Part shown: positions 1 through 8,838 of the stretch, piece by piece | Layout: every line of letters begins with the position of its first letter | How positions within the stretch are numbered: the stretch's first letter is position 1 | DNA from: Rhodopseudomonas rhenobacensis | GTDB lineage: Bacteria; Pseudomonadota; Alphaproteobacteria; Rhizobiales; Xanthobacteraceae | DNA: 64,000 nt | Assembly: GCF_014203125.1 (NCBI RefSeq) | Contig: NZ_JACHIH010000016.1 | Span: 45,295-109,294 of the forward strand | Direction: 5' to 3' | Notes under the pieces: generated by a model | The model's input: only the letters and a program-made list of their open reading frames with translations | Told to the model about the DNA's origin: nothing | Databases searched by the model: none | Translations under genes and position numbers: made by a program

Positions 1-53
1 TTCATAGAAGTCGGGTTTGGCGGGAGCGGCGGGGTGGCAGGTCGGCCGCCCGA

Positions 54-524
54 TCAGGGGCCGGCGGCGCCGCCGCCGGGATCGGTGGCGAGATCGTCGG
101 CGCCGAGATCGTCGGGGCCAAGATCGTCAGGACCAAGATCGGTCAGTTCGCACTCCAGGCATTCGAGGTCGAGCCGCAGCGCGCCGCCATTGCGGAACAT
201 CAGCAGCGCCGCGCCGCCCGGGGCATCCCCGGGATAGAACTCGATGCCGAGCAATTCCAGGATCGCGCCCGGCGTGTTGAGCTCGATATTACGCGATTTG
301 CAGGCCAACACCCGGTCGAACCGCAATGCTGCGATCAGCCGGCCCGGCAACGGTTCGCCGGCCAGCGTCTGGTCCCAGTCCGGCCGGCTCAACCCCAGCA
401 CCAGCCGCTTCTCCTGCTGCCGCCAGACGATGTCGCCGGCGTGCAACCTTGCGTCCTGGACATGGGCGGAGATCACGGCGAGATCGTCGGCATCGAGCGC
501 GATCAGCTTGAGCAGCCCGGTCAC
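54..524 (-). CDS. DUF2948 family conserved hypothetical protein
   Basis: Protein of about 156 residues lying just downstream of murA on the same strand. The N-terminal stretch (LLKLIALDADDLAVISAHVQDA) is typical of the DUF2948 family, which often follows murA in alphaproteobacteria. Its function is unknown. The open frame runs further upstream into murA, but those residues are low-complexity shadow of murA. I chose the GTG at 524 because it gives the family-like start VTGLLKLIAL and leaves about 16 bases after the murA stop. A second GTG at 539 is possible. The C-terminus has a tandem GPDDL/GADDL acidic repeat that may be strain-specific. Co-transcription with murA is inferred from spacing. 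Confidence 0.75.
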   Translation of the reverse strand: MTGLLKLIALDADDLAVISAHVQDARLHAGDIVWRQQEKRLVLGLSRPDWDQTLAGEPLPGRLIAALRFDRVLACKSRNIELNTPGAILELLGIEFYPGDAPGGAALLMFRNGGALRLDLECLECELTDLGPDDLGPDDLGADDLATDPGGGAAGP

Positions 525-540
525 GGCGTCACCCTGCACC

Positions 541-1830
541 TTATCCGCTGATGCGCTCGATGGTGGCGCCGCAGGCGGAGAGCTTTTCCTCGAGCCGCTC
601 GAAGCCGCGGTCGAGATGATAGATCCGGTTGACCATGGTCTCGCCTTCGGCGGCAAGGCCTGCGATCACCAGCGACACCGAGGCGCGCAAGTCGGTCGCC
701 ATCACCGGCGCACCGCGCAATTTGGCGACGCCGTCGATGGTGGCGGTCTCGCCGTCGAGATGAATCCGCGCGCCGAACCGCGCCAATTCCTGGACGTGCA
801 TGAAGCGGTTTTCGAAGATCGTCTCGGTAATGTGCGAGGCGCCCTTGGCGCAGGCCATCAGCGCCATCAGCTGCGCCTGCAGATCGGTCGGGAAGCCCGG
901 GAACGGCGCGGTGGTGACGGTGACCGGATTGATCCCGGCGCCGTTGCGGGTGACCCGGATGCCGTCATTGTTGACGGTGATGGTGGCGCCGGCCTCGGTC
1001 AACACGTCGAGCGCCGATTGCAGCAATTCCGGCCGCGCGCCGGACAATTGCACATCGCCGCCGGTCATCGCCACCGCCATCGCATAGGTGCCGGTCTCGA
1101 TGCGGTCCGGCAGCACGGTGTGGCGGGCGCCGTGCAGCTTGGCGACGCCTTCGATGGTGATGCGCGGGGTGCCGGCGCCGGTGATCTTGGCGCCCATCTT
1201 GTTGAGGCAATCGGCGACGTCGACGATTTCCGGCTCGCAGGCGGCGTTGCTGATGGTCGTGGTGCCCTTTGCCAGCGTCGCGGCCATCAGCGCCACATGG
1301 GTGCCGCTGACGGTCACCTTGGGGAACTCGATCGCCGCACCCTTGAGGCCGCCGGGAGCCTCGGCAATCACATAGCCGCCGTCGATGGTGAGGGTGGCGC
1401 CGAGCTTTTCCAGCGCCATGATCAACAGATCGACCGGCCGGGTGCCGATCGCGCAGCCGCCGGGCAGCGAGACTTTCGCCTGGTGCATCCGCGCCAGCAG
1501 CGGCGCGATCACCCAGAACGAGGCGCGCATCTTCGAGACCAGCTCATAGGGCGCGGTGGTGTCGATGATGTTCTTCGCCGAAATGTGCAGGGTCTGGCCC
1601 TGATATTCGTGGTCGCCGGGGCGCTTGCCGGCGGCCATGATGTCGACGCCGTGGTTGCCGAGAATGCGCTGCAATTGCGCGACATCGGCGAGCCGCGGCA
1701 CGTTGTCGAGGATCAGGGTTTCGTCGGTCAAAAGACCGGCGATCATCAGCGGCAGTGCTGCGTTCTTGGCGCCGGAGATCGGAATGGTGCCGTTGAGCTG
1801 TGCGCCGCCGACGATGCGAATCCGATCCAT
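541..1830 (-). CDS. murA: UDP-N-acetylglucosamine 1-carboxyvinyltransferase (MurA)
   Basis: Complete 429-residue MurA, the usual family length. It catalyses the first committed step of peptidoglycan synthesis in the cytoplasm, transferring enolpyruvate from PEP to UDP-GlcNAc. Visible landmarks are the N-terminal SGAKNAALP substrate-binding motif (Lys22, Asn23) and the loop [11 protein letters not shown], where Cys126 is the catalytic and fosfomycin-reactive cysteine. The gene is followed closely by the DUF2948 gene on the same strand. The assignment is secure from the full-length family pattern. Confidence 0.97.
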   Translation of the reverse strand: MDRIRIVGGAQLNGTIPISGAKNAALPLMIAGLLTDETLILDNVPRLADVAQLQRILGNHGVDIMAAGKRPGDHEYQGQTLHISAKNIIDTTAPYELVSKMRASFWVIAPLLARMHQAKVSLPGGCAIGTRPVDLLIMALEKLGATLTIDGGYVIAEAPGGLKGAAIEFPKVTVSGTHVALMAATLAKGTTTISNAACEPEIVDVADCLNKMGAKITGAGTPRITIEGVAKLHGARHTVLPDRIETGTYAMAVAMTGGDVQLSGARPELLQSALDVLTEAGATITVNNDGIRVTRNGAGINPVTVTTAPFPGFPTDLQAQLMALMACAKGASHITETIFENRFMHVQELARFGARIHLDGETATIDGVAKLRGAPVMATDLRASVSLVIAGLAAEGETMVNRIYHLDRGFERLEEKLSACGATIERISG

Positions 1831-1991
1831 GCCTGGTCCTGCCGATTGCTGCTGGGTTGCTGTGCCGACGTTCTAGGCGTGTCCGCCTGGGATTGCAAAA
1901 GCCGCGGGATTTGCGGCGATTTCATGGGAACTCGGCTGGTTTTGCCGGATTTGGGGCAAAAATGCCGGGCTTGGCGTGGCCCTGGCCCCTT

Positions 1992-2143
1992 CCCTCGCCC
2001 CGCTTGCGGGGAGAGGGTGGCGTGACAAGCGAAGCTTGTCGCGTCGGGTGAGGGGGCGCCGCGTTTTGCCGAGGCGCCCCCTCACCCGACCCGGCTCCGC
2101 TGCGCTACGCCGGGTCGACCTCTCCCCGCACGCGGGGAGAGGT
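1992..2143. repeat. Family A long inverted repeat (CTCTCCCCGC...GCGGGGAGAGG type)
   Basis: About 150 bases with hairpins at both ends (CCCCGCttGCGGGG and CCCCGCacGCGGGG) and a central inverted repeat GGGTGAGGGGGCG...CGCCCCCTCACCC. It fills most of the gene-free stretch 1831-2178 between murA and the NAD(P)-binding protein gene. Near-identical copies lie near 20.1, 23.8 and 25.7 kb in this window. It is a non-coding dispersed repeat; the apparent ORFs through it are composition artefacts. Confidence 0.85.
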
Positions 2144-2178
2144 GGGGGGCGCGGCGGGCGCATCCGACGAGCTTGAGA

Positions 2179-2838
2179 TCACCCGACCTTGTTGATGTCG
2201 GCGCTCTCCAGCACTGGCTTCGGATAGCCGTCGCGGGCGACGGTAATCATGGCGCGGCCGACCCGCTCGGTGGTGGTCATGGCGTTCGGCGCGACCTTGC
2301 TGAGCCAGCTCCACAGCGGCGCGCCGAGCCGATAGATCGTGTTGATCCACGGCGTCTTCGACTCGATGCCGTGCAACGGCTGGATCGCGGCGGGGCGGAA
2401 CATGTAGGCCCGAAACGGCAGCTTCAACAGATCGTTCTCGGTCTTGCCCTTGACGCGCGCCCACATCAGCCGGCCCTGCTCGGTGGAGTCGGTGCCGCGG
2501 CCGCTGACATAGATGAAGGTCATCGCCGGATTGAGCTTCGCCAGCGTCCGCGCCGCCGCCAGCGTGATGTCGTAGGTCAATTGCCGGTAGTGCCGCTCGT
2601 TCATCCCGACCGAACTGACGCCGAGGCAGAAGAAGCAGGCGTCATAGCCAGCCAACTGGGATTCGATGTCGGAGAAATCCAGAAAATCCTCGCGCAGGAT
2701 TTCGTGCAGCTTGTCGATCTTCCGATGCGTCGAGCTGCGGCCGATCACCAGCACGCGTTCGACCAGCGGATCGCGCAGGCATTCCCGCAACACACCCTGC
2801 CCGACCATCCCGGTTGCGCCGAACAAGATCACCTTCAT
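2179..2838 (-). CDS. NAD(P)-binding Rossmann-fold protein (atypical SDR/epimerase-like)
   Basis: Protein of 219 residues beginning MKVILFGATGMVGQGVLREC, a clear dinucleotide-binding GxTGxxGxG loop at residues 7-13. It then follows the pattern of short NAD(P)H-binding proteins related to YbjT/HTATIP2: a CFFCLGVSSVG strand, the segment FIYVSGRGTD, and a RPAAIQP segment. The substrate is unknown. The frame is open further upstream, but the ATG at 2838 places the Rossmann strand at the N-terminus as usual for the family and has GGAA about seven bases upstream. It appears to be monocistronic between repeat A and a membrane-protein gene. Confidence 0.8.
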   Translation of the reverse strand: MKVILFGATGMVGQGVLRECLRDPLVERVLVIGRSSTHRKIDKLHEILREDFLDFSDIESQLAGYDACFFCLGVSSVGMNERHYRQLTYDITLAAARTLAKLNPAMTFIYVSGRGTDSTEQGRLMWARVKGKTENDLLKLPFRAYMFRPAAIQPLHGIESKTPWINTIYRLGAPLWSWLSKVAPNAMTTTERVGRAMITVARDGYPKPVLESADINKVG

Positions 2839-2988
2839 GCAGCGTTCCATCCCTCGCGCGACACCAGCCACCGCCTGATGCCGATGCGGGCCGCGCCGCA
2901 ATCATACGCGACTTGACGGGACAGATACAGCCGCGGCGCCGGCAGGGCGTCGCGGCGCATGGGCACAACTTTGCCGCGCGACGCGCGA

Positions 2989-3489
2989 TCAGGCGGCGCT
3001 GGTCAGCGCCGGTCGGAACCGTCGTGTGGCCAGCACAATCACGACGACGAAGAAAGCCAGCAGCGCACCCTGCGCCGCGAAGAACGGCGGCTCGGTCTGG
3101 GTCGGCGCCAGTGCATTGAGCAACGAGATTTTCACGAACCCCTGAACCACCAGCACGAACATGTTGAGATACAGCGAGAGCAGCGCTGTTATCACGTAGA
3201 TCGGCCGCCACACGCCTTCGAGCCGTCGCAGGTAAAGCGCGATCACCGCCGCGGCGAGCAGCAGCAGCGAGATGATCCCGACGATGTGCGACGGCAACAA
3301 TTGCGCAAAGGGAAAGAAGAACCCGGTGACGCTGGTCAGGATCGTGGCGGCGAGGAACAGCGCGGTCCAGCCGCGCAGCGGATTCGAAGTGAGCAGTCCG
3401 ACCATCGCGATCAGCCCCGCGGCGATCGCGACCAGGCTGATCAGAACATGGATGAGCGTAAACGTCGACAGACTGAGACCGAGAATCAT
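2989..3489 (-). CDS. Small integral membrane protein, function unknown
   Basis: Protein of 166 residues with about four to five hydrophobic segments (roughly residues 9-32, 41-62, 66-86, 95-117 and 140-157) and short polar loops. The pattern suggests an inner-membrane protein. No catalytic motif is visible. The start ATG at 3489 is preceded by a good Shine-Dalgarno sequence (GGGAGG, six bases away). A perfect TGATTA-AG-TAATCA palindrome 23-36 bases upstream could be an operator. I do not recognise a specific function. Confidence 0.75.
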   Translation of the reverse strand: MILGLSLSTFTLIHVLISLVAIAAGLIAMVGLLTSNPLRGWTALFLAATILTSVTGFFFPFAQLLPSHIVGIISLLLLAAAVIALYLRRLEGVWRPIYVITALLSLYLNMFVLVVQGFVKISLLNALAPTQTEPPFFAAQGALLAFFVVVIVLATRRFRPALTSAA

Positions 3490-3511
3490 CGTCGCCTCCC
3501 GTCGTGCAAAC

Positions 3512-3525
3512 TGATTAAGTAATCA
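3512..3525. promoter_or_regulatory. Perfect 14-bp palindrome, candidate operator
   Basis: TGATTAAGTAATCA is a perfect inverted repeat. It lies 23 bases before the start codon of the membrane-protein gene at 3489, in otherwise AT-poor DNA. The placement suits an operator for a small dimeric repressor. No regulator gene is adjacent, so the assignment is inference only. Confidence 0.3.
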
Positions 3526-3718
3526 ACTTTGTCGTCCAAGCGAGGTTAAGTGAAAATTCCGACGCTGGCTAGTTGCTGCAACGCGCAACGCCGCACAGCT
3601 TTGCGGCAGGTCGATCAAGAAATGTTGAGCATCATGCCACAATTCGTCGCGGGCGAAACCGCTGCGATACGAGTGACGCGCGTTCGAGTTAGATGGATGC
3701 GCATCGCAATCGGCAGAA

Positions 3719-3833
3719 GTCATTCCGGGGCGCGAGCAGCGAAGCTGCGAGCGAACCCGGAACCCAGTACTCACCGCCCTGGAATACTGGATTCCGGACT
3801 TGCTCGTTCTTCGAACTCGCAACCCGGAATGAC
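3719..3833. repeat. Family B inverted repeat (GTCATTCCGGG...CCCGGAATGAC)
   Basis: About 115 bases starting with GTCATTCCGGGGCGCGAGC and ending with the inverted complement CCCGGAATGAC. Inside is a second inverted pair around TACTGGATTCCGG. Further copies lie near 8.7, 19.3, 26.0 and 34.7 kb. With the palindrome at 3512 it accounts for the gene-free stretch 3490-3875. Confidence 0.85.
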
Positions 3834-3875
3834 GACGCAACTCGATTTGATGCCTCAACTCGACCGAATACTGCG

Positions 3876-4814
3876 CTAACGATCGAGAAATTCGACCAGC
3901 TTCGGAATCACCTGATCCGGCGCCTCTTCCATCAGCCAGTGCCCCGCGCCGGTGATGACCACGCCATCGACATGGCTCGCGACCAGCTTCGCCTGCGTGA
4001 TCAAGACCTCGCCGGAGGCTTTCTCGCCGCTCAGCACCAGCATCGGCCTAGTCAGCGGCGTCTTGGCAAAGCCTGCGAAATCCGCGGCGTCCTGCTCGAA
4101 GGCGCGGAACACTTCGAAGCCGGCGGCCATATGGCCCGGCTGCGCATAAGCCTCGGCGTAGAATTTCCGATCCGCCTCCGGCACCGATTTGGTCGGGTCG
4201 GCGGCGAAGTCGTTCCAGAAGTGCTCGAAATAGATCCGCTCGCGACCGCTGACCAGCGCCAGCGGCGTCTTGCCGTAGAAATGAAAATGCCAGAGGTCGC
4301 GCAACAGCCAGACACGGGTCCAATCGCCGACGCCGGGCAGGAACGCATCCATCAGCGCGATGCGCTCCACCTCGGCGGGATACTGCGCCGCATAGGCGTA
4401 GGCCACCATCAGCCCGATATCGTGGCCGACGATCTTGACGCGGTCGATCTTGAGACTCTGCAGCAGCGCGTGAACGTCGCGCGCCAGCGCCGCCTTGGTG
4501 TAGCCGTCGGGCGGCGCGTCAGAGCTGCCGAAGCCGCGCAGATCCGGCGCTATCACCAGATGTTTGTCGGCGAGCCTTTCGATCAGCGGCCGCCACATCC
4601 GGCTGGTTTCGGCGTAGCCATGCAGCAGCACGATGGCGTCGCCCTGGCCGGCGCTCAGATAGTGCAACTTGACGCCGTTGACGGTGGCGAATTTGTCTTG
4701 CGGAGGTTCGGCCCGCGCCGAGGGGGGCGATGCTGCGATCATCGCCAGCCCGGCGATGATCAACCAGAACGTCCGTCCGAAGCCGTGAAACGTATTTCTC
4801 AGCAAGCGCATCAT
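3876..4814 (-). CDS. Secreted alpha/beta hydrolase (epoxide hydrolase/dehalogenase-like)
   Basis: Protein of 312 residues with an N-terminal signal peptide (hydrophobic stretch about residues 15-30 ending ARAE), so probably periplasmic. The core is an alpha/beta-hydrolase fold. It has the oxyanion motif LLHGYAETS, an APDLRGFGSSD strand, and a nucleophile elbow VGHDIG whose central residue is Asp, not Ser, as in epoxide hydrolases and haloacid/haloalkane dehalogenases. It ends with a catalytic-type His in ITGAGHWLMEEAP. The substrate cannot be read from sequence. It is separated from neighbours by a repeat on one side and about 40 bases from the next gene. Confidence 0.85.
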   Translation of the reverse strand: MMRLLRNTFHGFGRTFWLIIAGLAMIAASPPSARAEPPQDKFATVNGVKLHYLSAGQGDAIVLLHGYAETSRMWRPLIERLADKHLVIAPDLRGFGSSDAPPDGYTKAALARDVHALLQSLKIDRVKIVGHDIGLMVAYAYAAQYPAEVERIALMDAFLPGVGDWTRVWLLRDLWHFHFYGKTPLALVSGRERIYFEHFWNDFAADPTKSVPEADRKFYAEAYAQPGHMAAGFEVFRAFEQDAADFAGFAKTPLTRPMLVLSGEKASGEVLITQAKLVASHVDGVVITGAGHWLMEEAPDQVIPKLVEFLDR

Positions 4815-4856
4815 CGACCTCCGGTCTGGTTCCGACTTGACGTGATTCAGTTGGCG

Positions 4857-6620
4857 TCACCGCACCGACGCCTGCTCCCGACACGGCGCCGGCGCCGCCG
4901 TCAGGCTGTCGGCGAGATAGCCGTGCAGTGCCGCGACCACCTGCGCGCCCTCGCCGATCGCGCCGCCGACCCGCTTGACCGAGCCGGAGCGCACGTCGCC
5001 GACCGCGAACACGCCCGGCACCGTGGTCTCGAGCAGCGTCACCGGCCGCTGATGCTGCGCCGACGTCGCGCCGGTGACGACGAAGCCGGCGCGGTCGAGC
5101 GCCACGCCGCAGCCGTCGAGCCAGCCGGTGGCGGGATCGGCGCCGACGAACAGAAACACGTTGCGGATCGGCATCCAGCTGGTCTCGCCGGACAGCCGGC
5201 TGCGCAATTGCGCGCGCTCCAGCGAGGCGTCCGGCGCGCCCTCGATCGACACCACCTCGGTGTTGAACAACAGCTCGATGTTCGGCGTCGATTCGATGCG
5301 CTCGATCAGGTAGCGCGACATGCTGGCGCCGAGCCCGCCGCCGCGGATCACCATGTGCACCTTGCTGGCGTGCGCCGACAGGAACACCGCGGCCTGGCCG
5401 GCGGAATTGCCGCCGCCGACCAGGATCACCTCCTGCGCGGCGCACAGCCGCGCCTCGATCGGCGAGGCCCAGTACCACACGCCGCGGCCCTCGAACTTCT
5501 CGAGATTGGTCATCTGCGGCCGCCGATAGCGCGCGCCGCTCGCCACCACGATCGCCTTCGCGCGCAACGGCGCGCCGTCGTCCAGCGTCAGCGAAAAATT
5601 GCCGTCCTCGCAGCCGCACTCCAGCGTCTTCACCGACACCGGGATCATGATCTCGGCGCCGAATTTCTGCGCCTGATTGTAGGCCCGCGCGGTCAGCGCC
5701 AGGCCGGAGATGCCGGTCGGAAAGCCGAGATAGTTCTCGATCCGCGCGCTGGCGCCGGCCTGGCCGCCGAACGCCCGTGCATCCAGCACCGCGACCGACA
5801 GCCCTTCGGAGGCGGCATAGACCGCGGTCGATAGCCCCGCGGGCCCGCTGCCGACGATTGCCACGTCGTAGAGTTTGTCGGGGCTGACCGCGGCGAGCAT
5901 CCCCATGGCGCGGGCGATCTCGACCTCCGACGGATTGCGCAGGATGCTGCCGTCCGGCGTCACCACCAGCGGCAGGTCGGCGGGCTGCGGCGCGGAGCGC
6001 GCCACCAGTTCGGCGGCGTCTTTGTCCTGCGCCGGATCAAGCAGGTGATGCGGATAGCCGTTGCGGGTGAGAAAGCCCTGCAGCCGCACCACGTCGCCGG
6101 AATTCGCCGCGCCGATCAGCACCGGGCCGCCGACGCCACCCTGGATCAGGCTGACGCGGCGCAGAATCAGCGCCCGCATGATGCGCTCGCCGAGGTCGGC
6201 TTCGGCGACCAACAGCGCGCGCAGCCGCTCCGGCGGGATCAGCAGGCATTCGACTTCGCCCTCGGCATGGCCGTCGACCAGCGCGAAGCGGTTGGACAAT
6301 TGGCCGAGTTCGCCGAGGAACTGGCCGGGGCCCTGCTCGACCACCGGGGAGACGTGGCCGAGCCCGTCGCGTTGGGTGATCGCGACGTGGCCCGCGAGGA
6401 TGACGAACATGCCTGGTCCGGTCTTGCCGGTTTCGAACAGCGTGTCGCCGTCGTGATAGCGCCTGACCTCGCCGAACCGCCGCATCCGGTCGATTTCAGC
6501 CGGCGTCAGCTCAGGAAAGGTCTGTTCGTGCCGCGGATGCATCGCCGAGCGCGAGGCCGTCTCTCGGAGGCTGTCGTTGCGGCTGTCGTTTGCGGATTGA
6601 AGCGACATGGGGCGGCGCAC
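4857..6620 (-). CDS. Cyclic-nucleotide-binding domain fused to thioredoxin reductase-like FAD protein
   Basis: Fusion protein of 587 residues. Residues about 35-155 form a cyclic-nucleotide-binding fold (GDTLFETGKTGPGMFVILAG and QFLGELGQL). A linker is followed by a two-Rossmann flavoprotein with the FAD loop VAIVGSGPAGLSTAVYAA, the second nucleotide loop VILVGGGNSAGQAAVFLS, and an FAD-binding GVFAVGDVRSGSVKRVGGAIGEGA end. The redox-active CxxC of true thioredoxin reductases is missing: the equivalent region reads VWYWASPIEARL. It may therefore reduce a partner other than thioredoxin or act as a nucleotide-responsive redox sensor. The start gives a conserved-looking N-terminus; ATGs slightly downstream are also possible. 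Confidence 0.9.
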   Translation of the reverse strand: MRRPMSLQSANDSRNDSLRETASRSAMHPRHEQTFPELTPAEIDRMRRFGEVRRYHDGDTLFETGKTGPGMFVILAGHVAITQRDGLGHVSPVVEQGPGQFLGELGQLSNRFALVDGHAEGEVECLLIPPERLRALLVAEADLGERIMRALILRRVSLIQGGVGGPVLIGAANSGDVVRLQGFLTRNGYPHHLLDPAQDKDAAELVARSAPQPADLPLVVTPDGSILRNPSEVEIARAMGMLAAVSPDKLYDVAIVGSGPAGLSTAVYAASEGLSVAVLDARAFGGQAGASARIENYLGFPTGISGLALTARAYNQAQKFGAEIMIPVSVKTLECGCEDGNFSLTLDDGAPLRAKAIVVASGARYRRPQMTNLEKFEGRGVWYWASPIEARLCAAQEVILVGGGNSAGQAAVFLSAHASKVHMVIRGGGLGASMSRYLIERIESTPNIELLFNTEVVSIEGAPDASLERAQLRSRLSGETSWMPIRNVFLFVGADPATGWLDGCGVALDRAGFVVTGATSAQHQRPVTLLETTVPGVFAVGDVRSGSVKRVGGAIGEGAQVVAALHGYLADSLTAAPAPCREQASVR

Positions 6621-6626
6621 CTCTGG

Positions 6627-6842
6627 TTAGGCGTTGGGGTCCTGGGCTTCGGCGGTCGGCGGCGAGGTCTCGGATGGCTCGGGCGGCGTCGCGGCCGCCC
6701 GCCCGGGCGGCGGCGCGGGCTGCTCGGCGCGGCCGCGCAATTGCGATTTCCGCCGCTTCAGGTTTTCGCGCAAGGCATCGCGCAGCCGGCTTTGCCGCGC
6801 TATGTTGCGATCGGTCTTGGACAGCTCGGGCGCGTCGGTCAT
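6627..6842 (-). CDS. Small charged hypothetical protein
   Basis: Predicted 71-residue protein starting MTDAPELSKTDRNIARQSRLRDALRENLKRRKSQ, a basic amphipathic helix, followed by a Pro/Ala-rich tail. It sits six bases upstream of the cyclic-nucleotide/flavoprotein gene on the same strand, which suggests co-transcription. The helix-then-disordered layout resembles short conserved proteins of the Bradyrhizobium group. The function is unknown. A longer open frame upstream is noise, so I used the internal ATG at 6842. Confidence 0.6.
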   Translation of the reverse strand: MTDAPELSKTDRNIARQSRLRDALRENLKRRKSQLRGRAEQPAPPPGRAAATPPEPSETSPPTAEAQDPNA

Positions 6843-6881
6843 GGCGTGACGGTCGGTTCTCGCAGGTTCGGAAAGGTGATC

Positions 6882-7322
6882 ATGATCCCAACATATGCGC
6901 TGGCTGCTGCGCCGCAACAGACCCTCGCGGAATGGCATCGCTTCGTCGCAACCGGCAGCGAAGACGTGCTGCGGCCATTGCTGGCGGAGCACATCGTGTT
7001 CCGCTCGCCGTTCGTGCAGTCGCCGATCCCGGGTCGCGCCGCGACGCTGCTGGTGCTGACCACGGTGACGCAGATTTTCGAGGATTTCCAGTATCACCGC
7101 ACGTTCGTTGCCGGATCGCACGACGCCGGGCTGGAATTCTCCGCCCACATCGGCAAATGGCAGCTCAAGGGCATCGACCTGATCCGGTTCAACGAGGCCG
7201 GCGAGATGATCGAATTCGAGGTGATGGTGCGGCCGCTCAAGGCGTTGGCGGCGCTCGGCGAGGCGATGGGGAACCGGATCGGCCCGCAATTGCTGGCCTT
7301 GAAGGCCGCAGCGGCCGGATGA
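6882..7322 (+). CDS. NTF2-like/SnoaL-like protein
   Basis: Protein of 146 residues, transcribed divergently from the small charged protein. The sequence (WHRFVATGSEDVLRPLLAEHIVFRSPFV, then FEDFQYHRTFVAGSHDAGLEFSAHIG, and a final GIDLIRFNEAGEMIEFEVMVRPLKAL) follows the cone-shaped NTF2/SnoaL fold found in small-molecule isomerases and binding proteins. No specific catalytic residues can be assigned. A longer open frame starts upstream, but it runs through the divergent genes. The ATG at 6882 gives the family-like N-terminus. Confidence 0.8.
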   Translation: MIPTYALAAAPQQTLAEWHRFVATGSEDVLRPLLAEHIVFRSPFVQSPIPGRAATLLVLTTVTQIFEDFQYHRTFVAGSHDAGLEFSAHIGKWQLKGIDLIRFNEAGEMIEFEVMVRPLKALAALGEAMGNRIGPQLLALKAAAAG

Positions 7323-7560
7323 CGTTTCGCGGGCGGCGTCGGGATGCTCGCAATCCTCGATTGAACAGGATGTCTTGCGAAACCGTGGCCGGCGTTTCGG
7401 GATCGGCCGCGGAGCTGGCTGGCACCTCAGCCGGTCCCGCCGCCCCCGCCAAAAGATGGTCAACAAGTCGTCGTCTGCCGCTTGCGTCGACGGATTCAAT
7501 GTGGCAAGGATCGCCACGCGTTGCGGCGGCCCTCGGGGCTGATTCCCGCATCGATAAAAT

Positions 7561-7635
7561 GCTGCCGTAGCTCAGTGGTAGAGCACTCCATTGGTAATGG
7601 AGAGGTCCACAGTTCGACCCTGTGTGGCAGCACCA
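7561..7635 (+). tRNA. tRNA-Thr (anticodon GGT), CCA encoded
   Basis: A full cloverleaf can be drawn. The acceptor stem is GCTGCCG/TGGCAGC (last pair G-T). The D-arm contains AGCTCAGTGGTAGAGC. The anticodon arm is CTCCA-TTGGTAA-TGGAG, with GGT in the loop. The T-arm is CACAG-TTCGACC-CTGTG. The discriminator is A and the 3' CCA is encoded. A T-run follows immediately (TTTTT at 7637), consistent with a terminator. Confidence 0.97.
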
Positions 7636-7775
7636 TTTTTCCCGCTGACATTTCAATAGCCTGCTGAAGGCATTGGGCATTTCGCGTCGTTCATGGCGCG
7701 GGACCGGCGCACAACGCCTTGAGAACTGCTTAACTGACAAAGCGCAGGCTTCATTGCGCAGCCGGGACCGCGCAA

Positions 7776-8552
7776 CTAAGCGGCGAGGCAGCCTTGCGCG
7801 ACGATCACCCTTGCGCCGGCATCGGCCAAACGCTGGCATTGCTGCGGCGAGGCGCCGGCGTCGGTGACCAGCGTCCAGCGCGGCGGCAGCGGCGCCCAGG
7901 CCTGTTGTTCGGCGCGGCCGAGCTTGCTGGCGTCGGCCAGCACGACCAGCTCCTTGGCCTGCTGCATCATCAGCGACTTCAGCGCCACCTGCTCGAGATC
8001 GGCCTCGCACAGGCCGCGGCCGGCGACCACGCCGTCGGCGCTCATGATGGCGCGGGTCGCCGACAGCCGGCGCAGCGCCTCGTTGGCGAGCGGCCCCATC
8101 GTGCTCATGCTGGTCGAGCGCAGCGCGCCGCCCAGCACCACGAGCTCGATCGCCGGCGCCTTGGCGAGAAACGGCAACAATGCCAGATTGTTGGTGATGA
8201 TGCGTAGCCGCCGCTGCAGCAAGAGCCGGCCGAATGCCGCCACCGTCGAGCCGGCGTCGAGGATCAGCGTGTCGCCGTCCTCGATCAGGTCGACCGCGGC
8301 GCGGGCGATCGCCTGCTTGGCATCGCCGTCGACTGCGAGGCGCTGCTCGAAGGTGGTCTCGATGGCGTGGCCGGTGAGAATCGCGCCGCCATAGGTGCGG
8401 CGAACCGCGTTGGTCTTGGAGAGCTGCTGCAGATCGCGCCGCACCGTGGAGGCGGAGACCGCAAAGCGCTGCGCCAACTCGTCGATATCGATCTCGCCGG
8501 CGTTCAGGGCCTCCAACAGGCGGGCGTGACGCTCCTTGCTGCGCATCGACAT
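7776..8552 (-). CDS. DeoR-family transcriptional regulator
   Basis: Regulator of 258 residues. Residues about 6-60 form a DeoR-type winged helix-turn-helix (RHARLLEALNAGEIDIDELAQRF, then VSASTVRRDLQQLSK and RRTYGGA). The C-terminal DeoR sensor domain binds sugar phosphates; it has IEDGDTLILDAGSTVAAFGRLL and the D-A-S-K segment VLADASKLG. It lies next to, but separated by a repeat from, the acid-sugar operon kdgT-kinase-pdxA2, whose promoter carries repeated TTTGCGC motifs. I infer that it controls that operon in response to a phosphorylated intermediate. Confidence 0.9.
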   Translation of the reverse strand: MSMRSKERHARLLEALNAGEIDIDELAQRFAVSASTVRRDLQQLSKTNAVRRTYGGAILTGHAIETTFEQRLAVDGDAKQAIARAAVDLIEDGDTLILDAGSTVAAFGRLLLQRRLRIITNNLALLPFLAKAPAIELVVLGGALRSTSMSTMGPLANEALRRLSATRAIMSADGVVAGRGLCEADLEQVALKSLMMQQAKELVVLADASKLGRAEQQAWAPLPPRWTLVTDAGASPQQCQRLADAGARVIVAQGCLAA

Positions 8553-8681
8553 CGAACCTCAGATCCACTCCGCTTGGTGACGGCGTGCCGCCGGACGCCT
8601 TGAGGCAACCCCGTGGCACCGCCGTTTCGATAGCACGCGGGATCGCCGCAGTGGAATGCGGCGCTTCTCCGACCTTAAGCC

Positions 8682-8798
8682 GTCATTCCGGGGCGCGAGC
8701 AGCGCAAGCTGCGCGTGAACCCGGAATCCAATACTCACTGCCCTGGAATACTGGATTCCGGGTTCGCTCGTTCTGACGAACTCGCGCCCCGGAATGAC
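8682..8798. repeat. Family B inverted repeat
   Basis: Second copy of the GTCATTCCGGG...CCCGGAATGAC element, about 117 bases. It shares the internal CAATACTCACTGCCCTGGA and TACTGGATTCCGGG segments with the copy at 3.7 kb. It occupies the gap between the DeoR gene and pdxA2. Confidence 0.85.
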
Positions 8799-8838
8799 AG
8801 CCTCGTTTTCAGTCGCCGCAGCGCGATTGATTGAATGC

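Noticed and set aside
1..53. Possible start of a gene at the left edge (ATGAA on the minus strand, 5-1)
   Set aside because: Only five bases are available; hisD is common at this position in relatives but cannot be supported.
244..2025. Long plus-strand open frame opposite murA
   Set aside because: It is antisense to murA and rich in Arg/His/Gly/Asp, typical of GC-driven frame shadows; no family pattern.
3693..5834. 713-residue plus-strand open frame
   Set aside because: It is antisense to the alpha/beta hydrolase and flavoprotein genes, with repetitive Arg/Gln/His composition.
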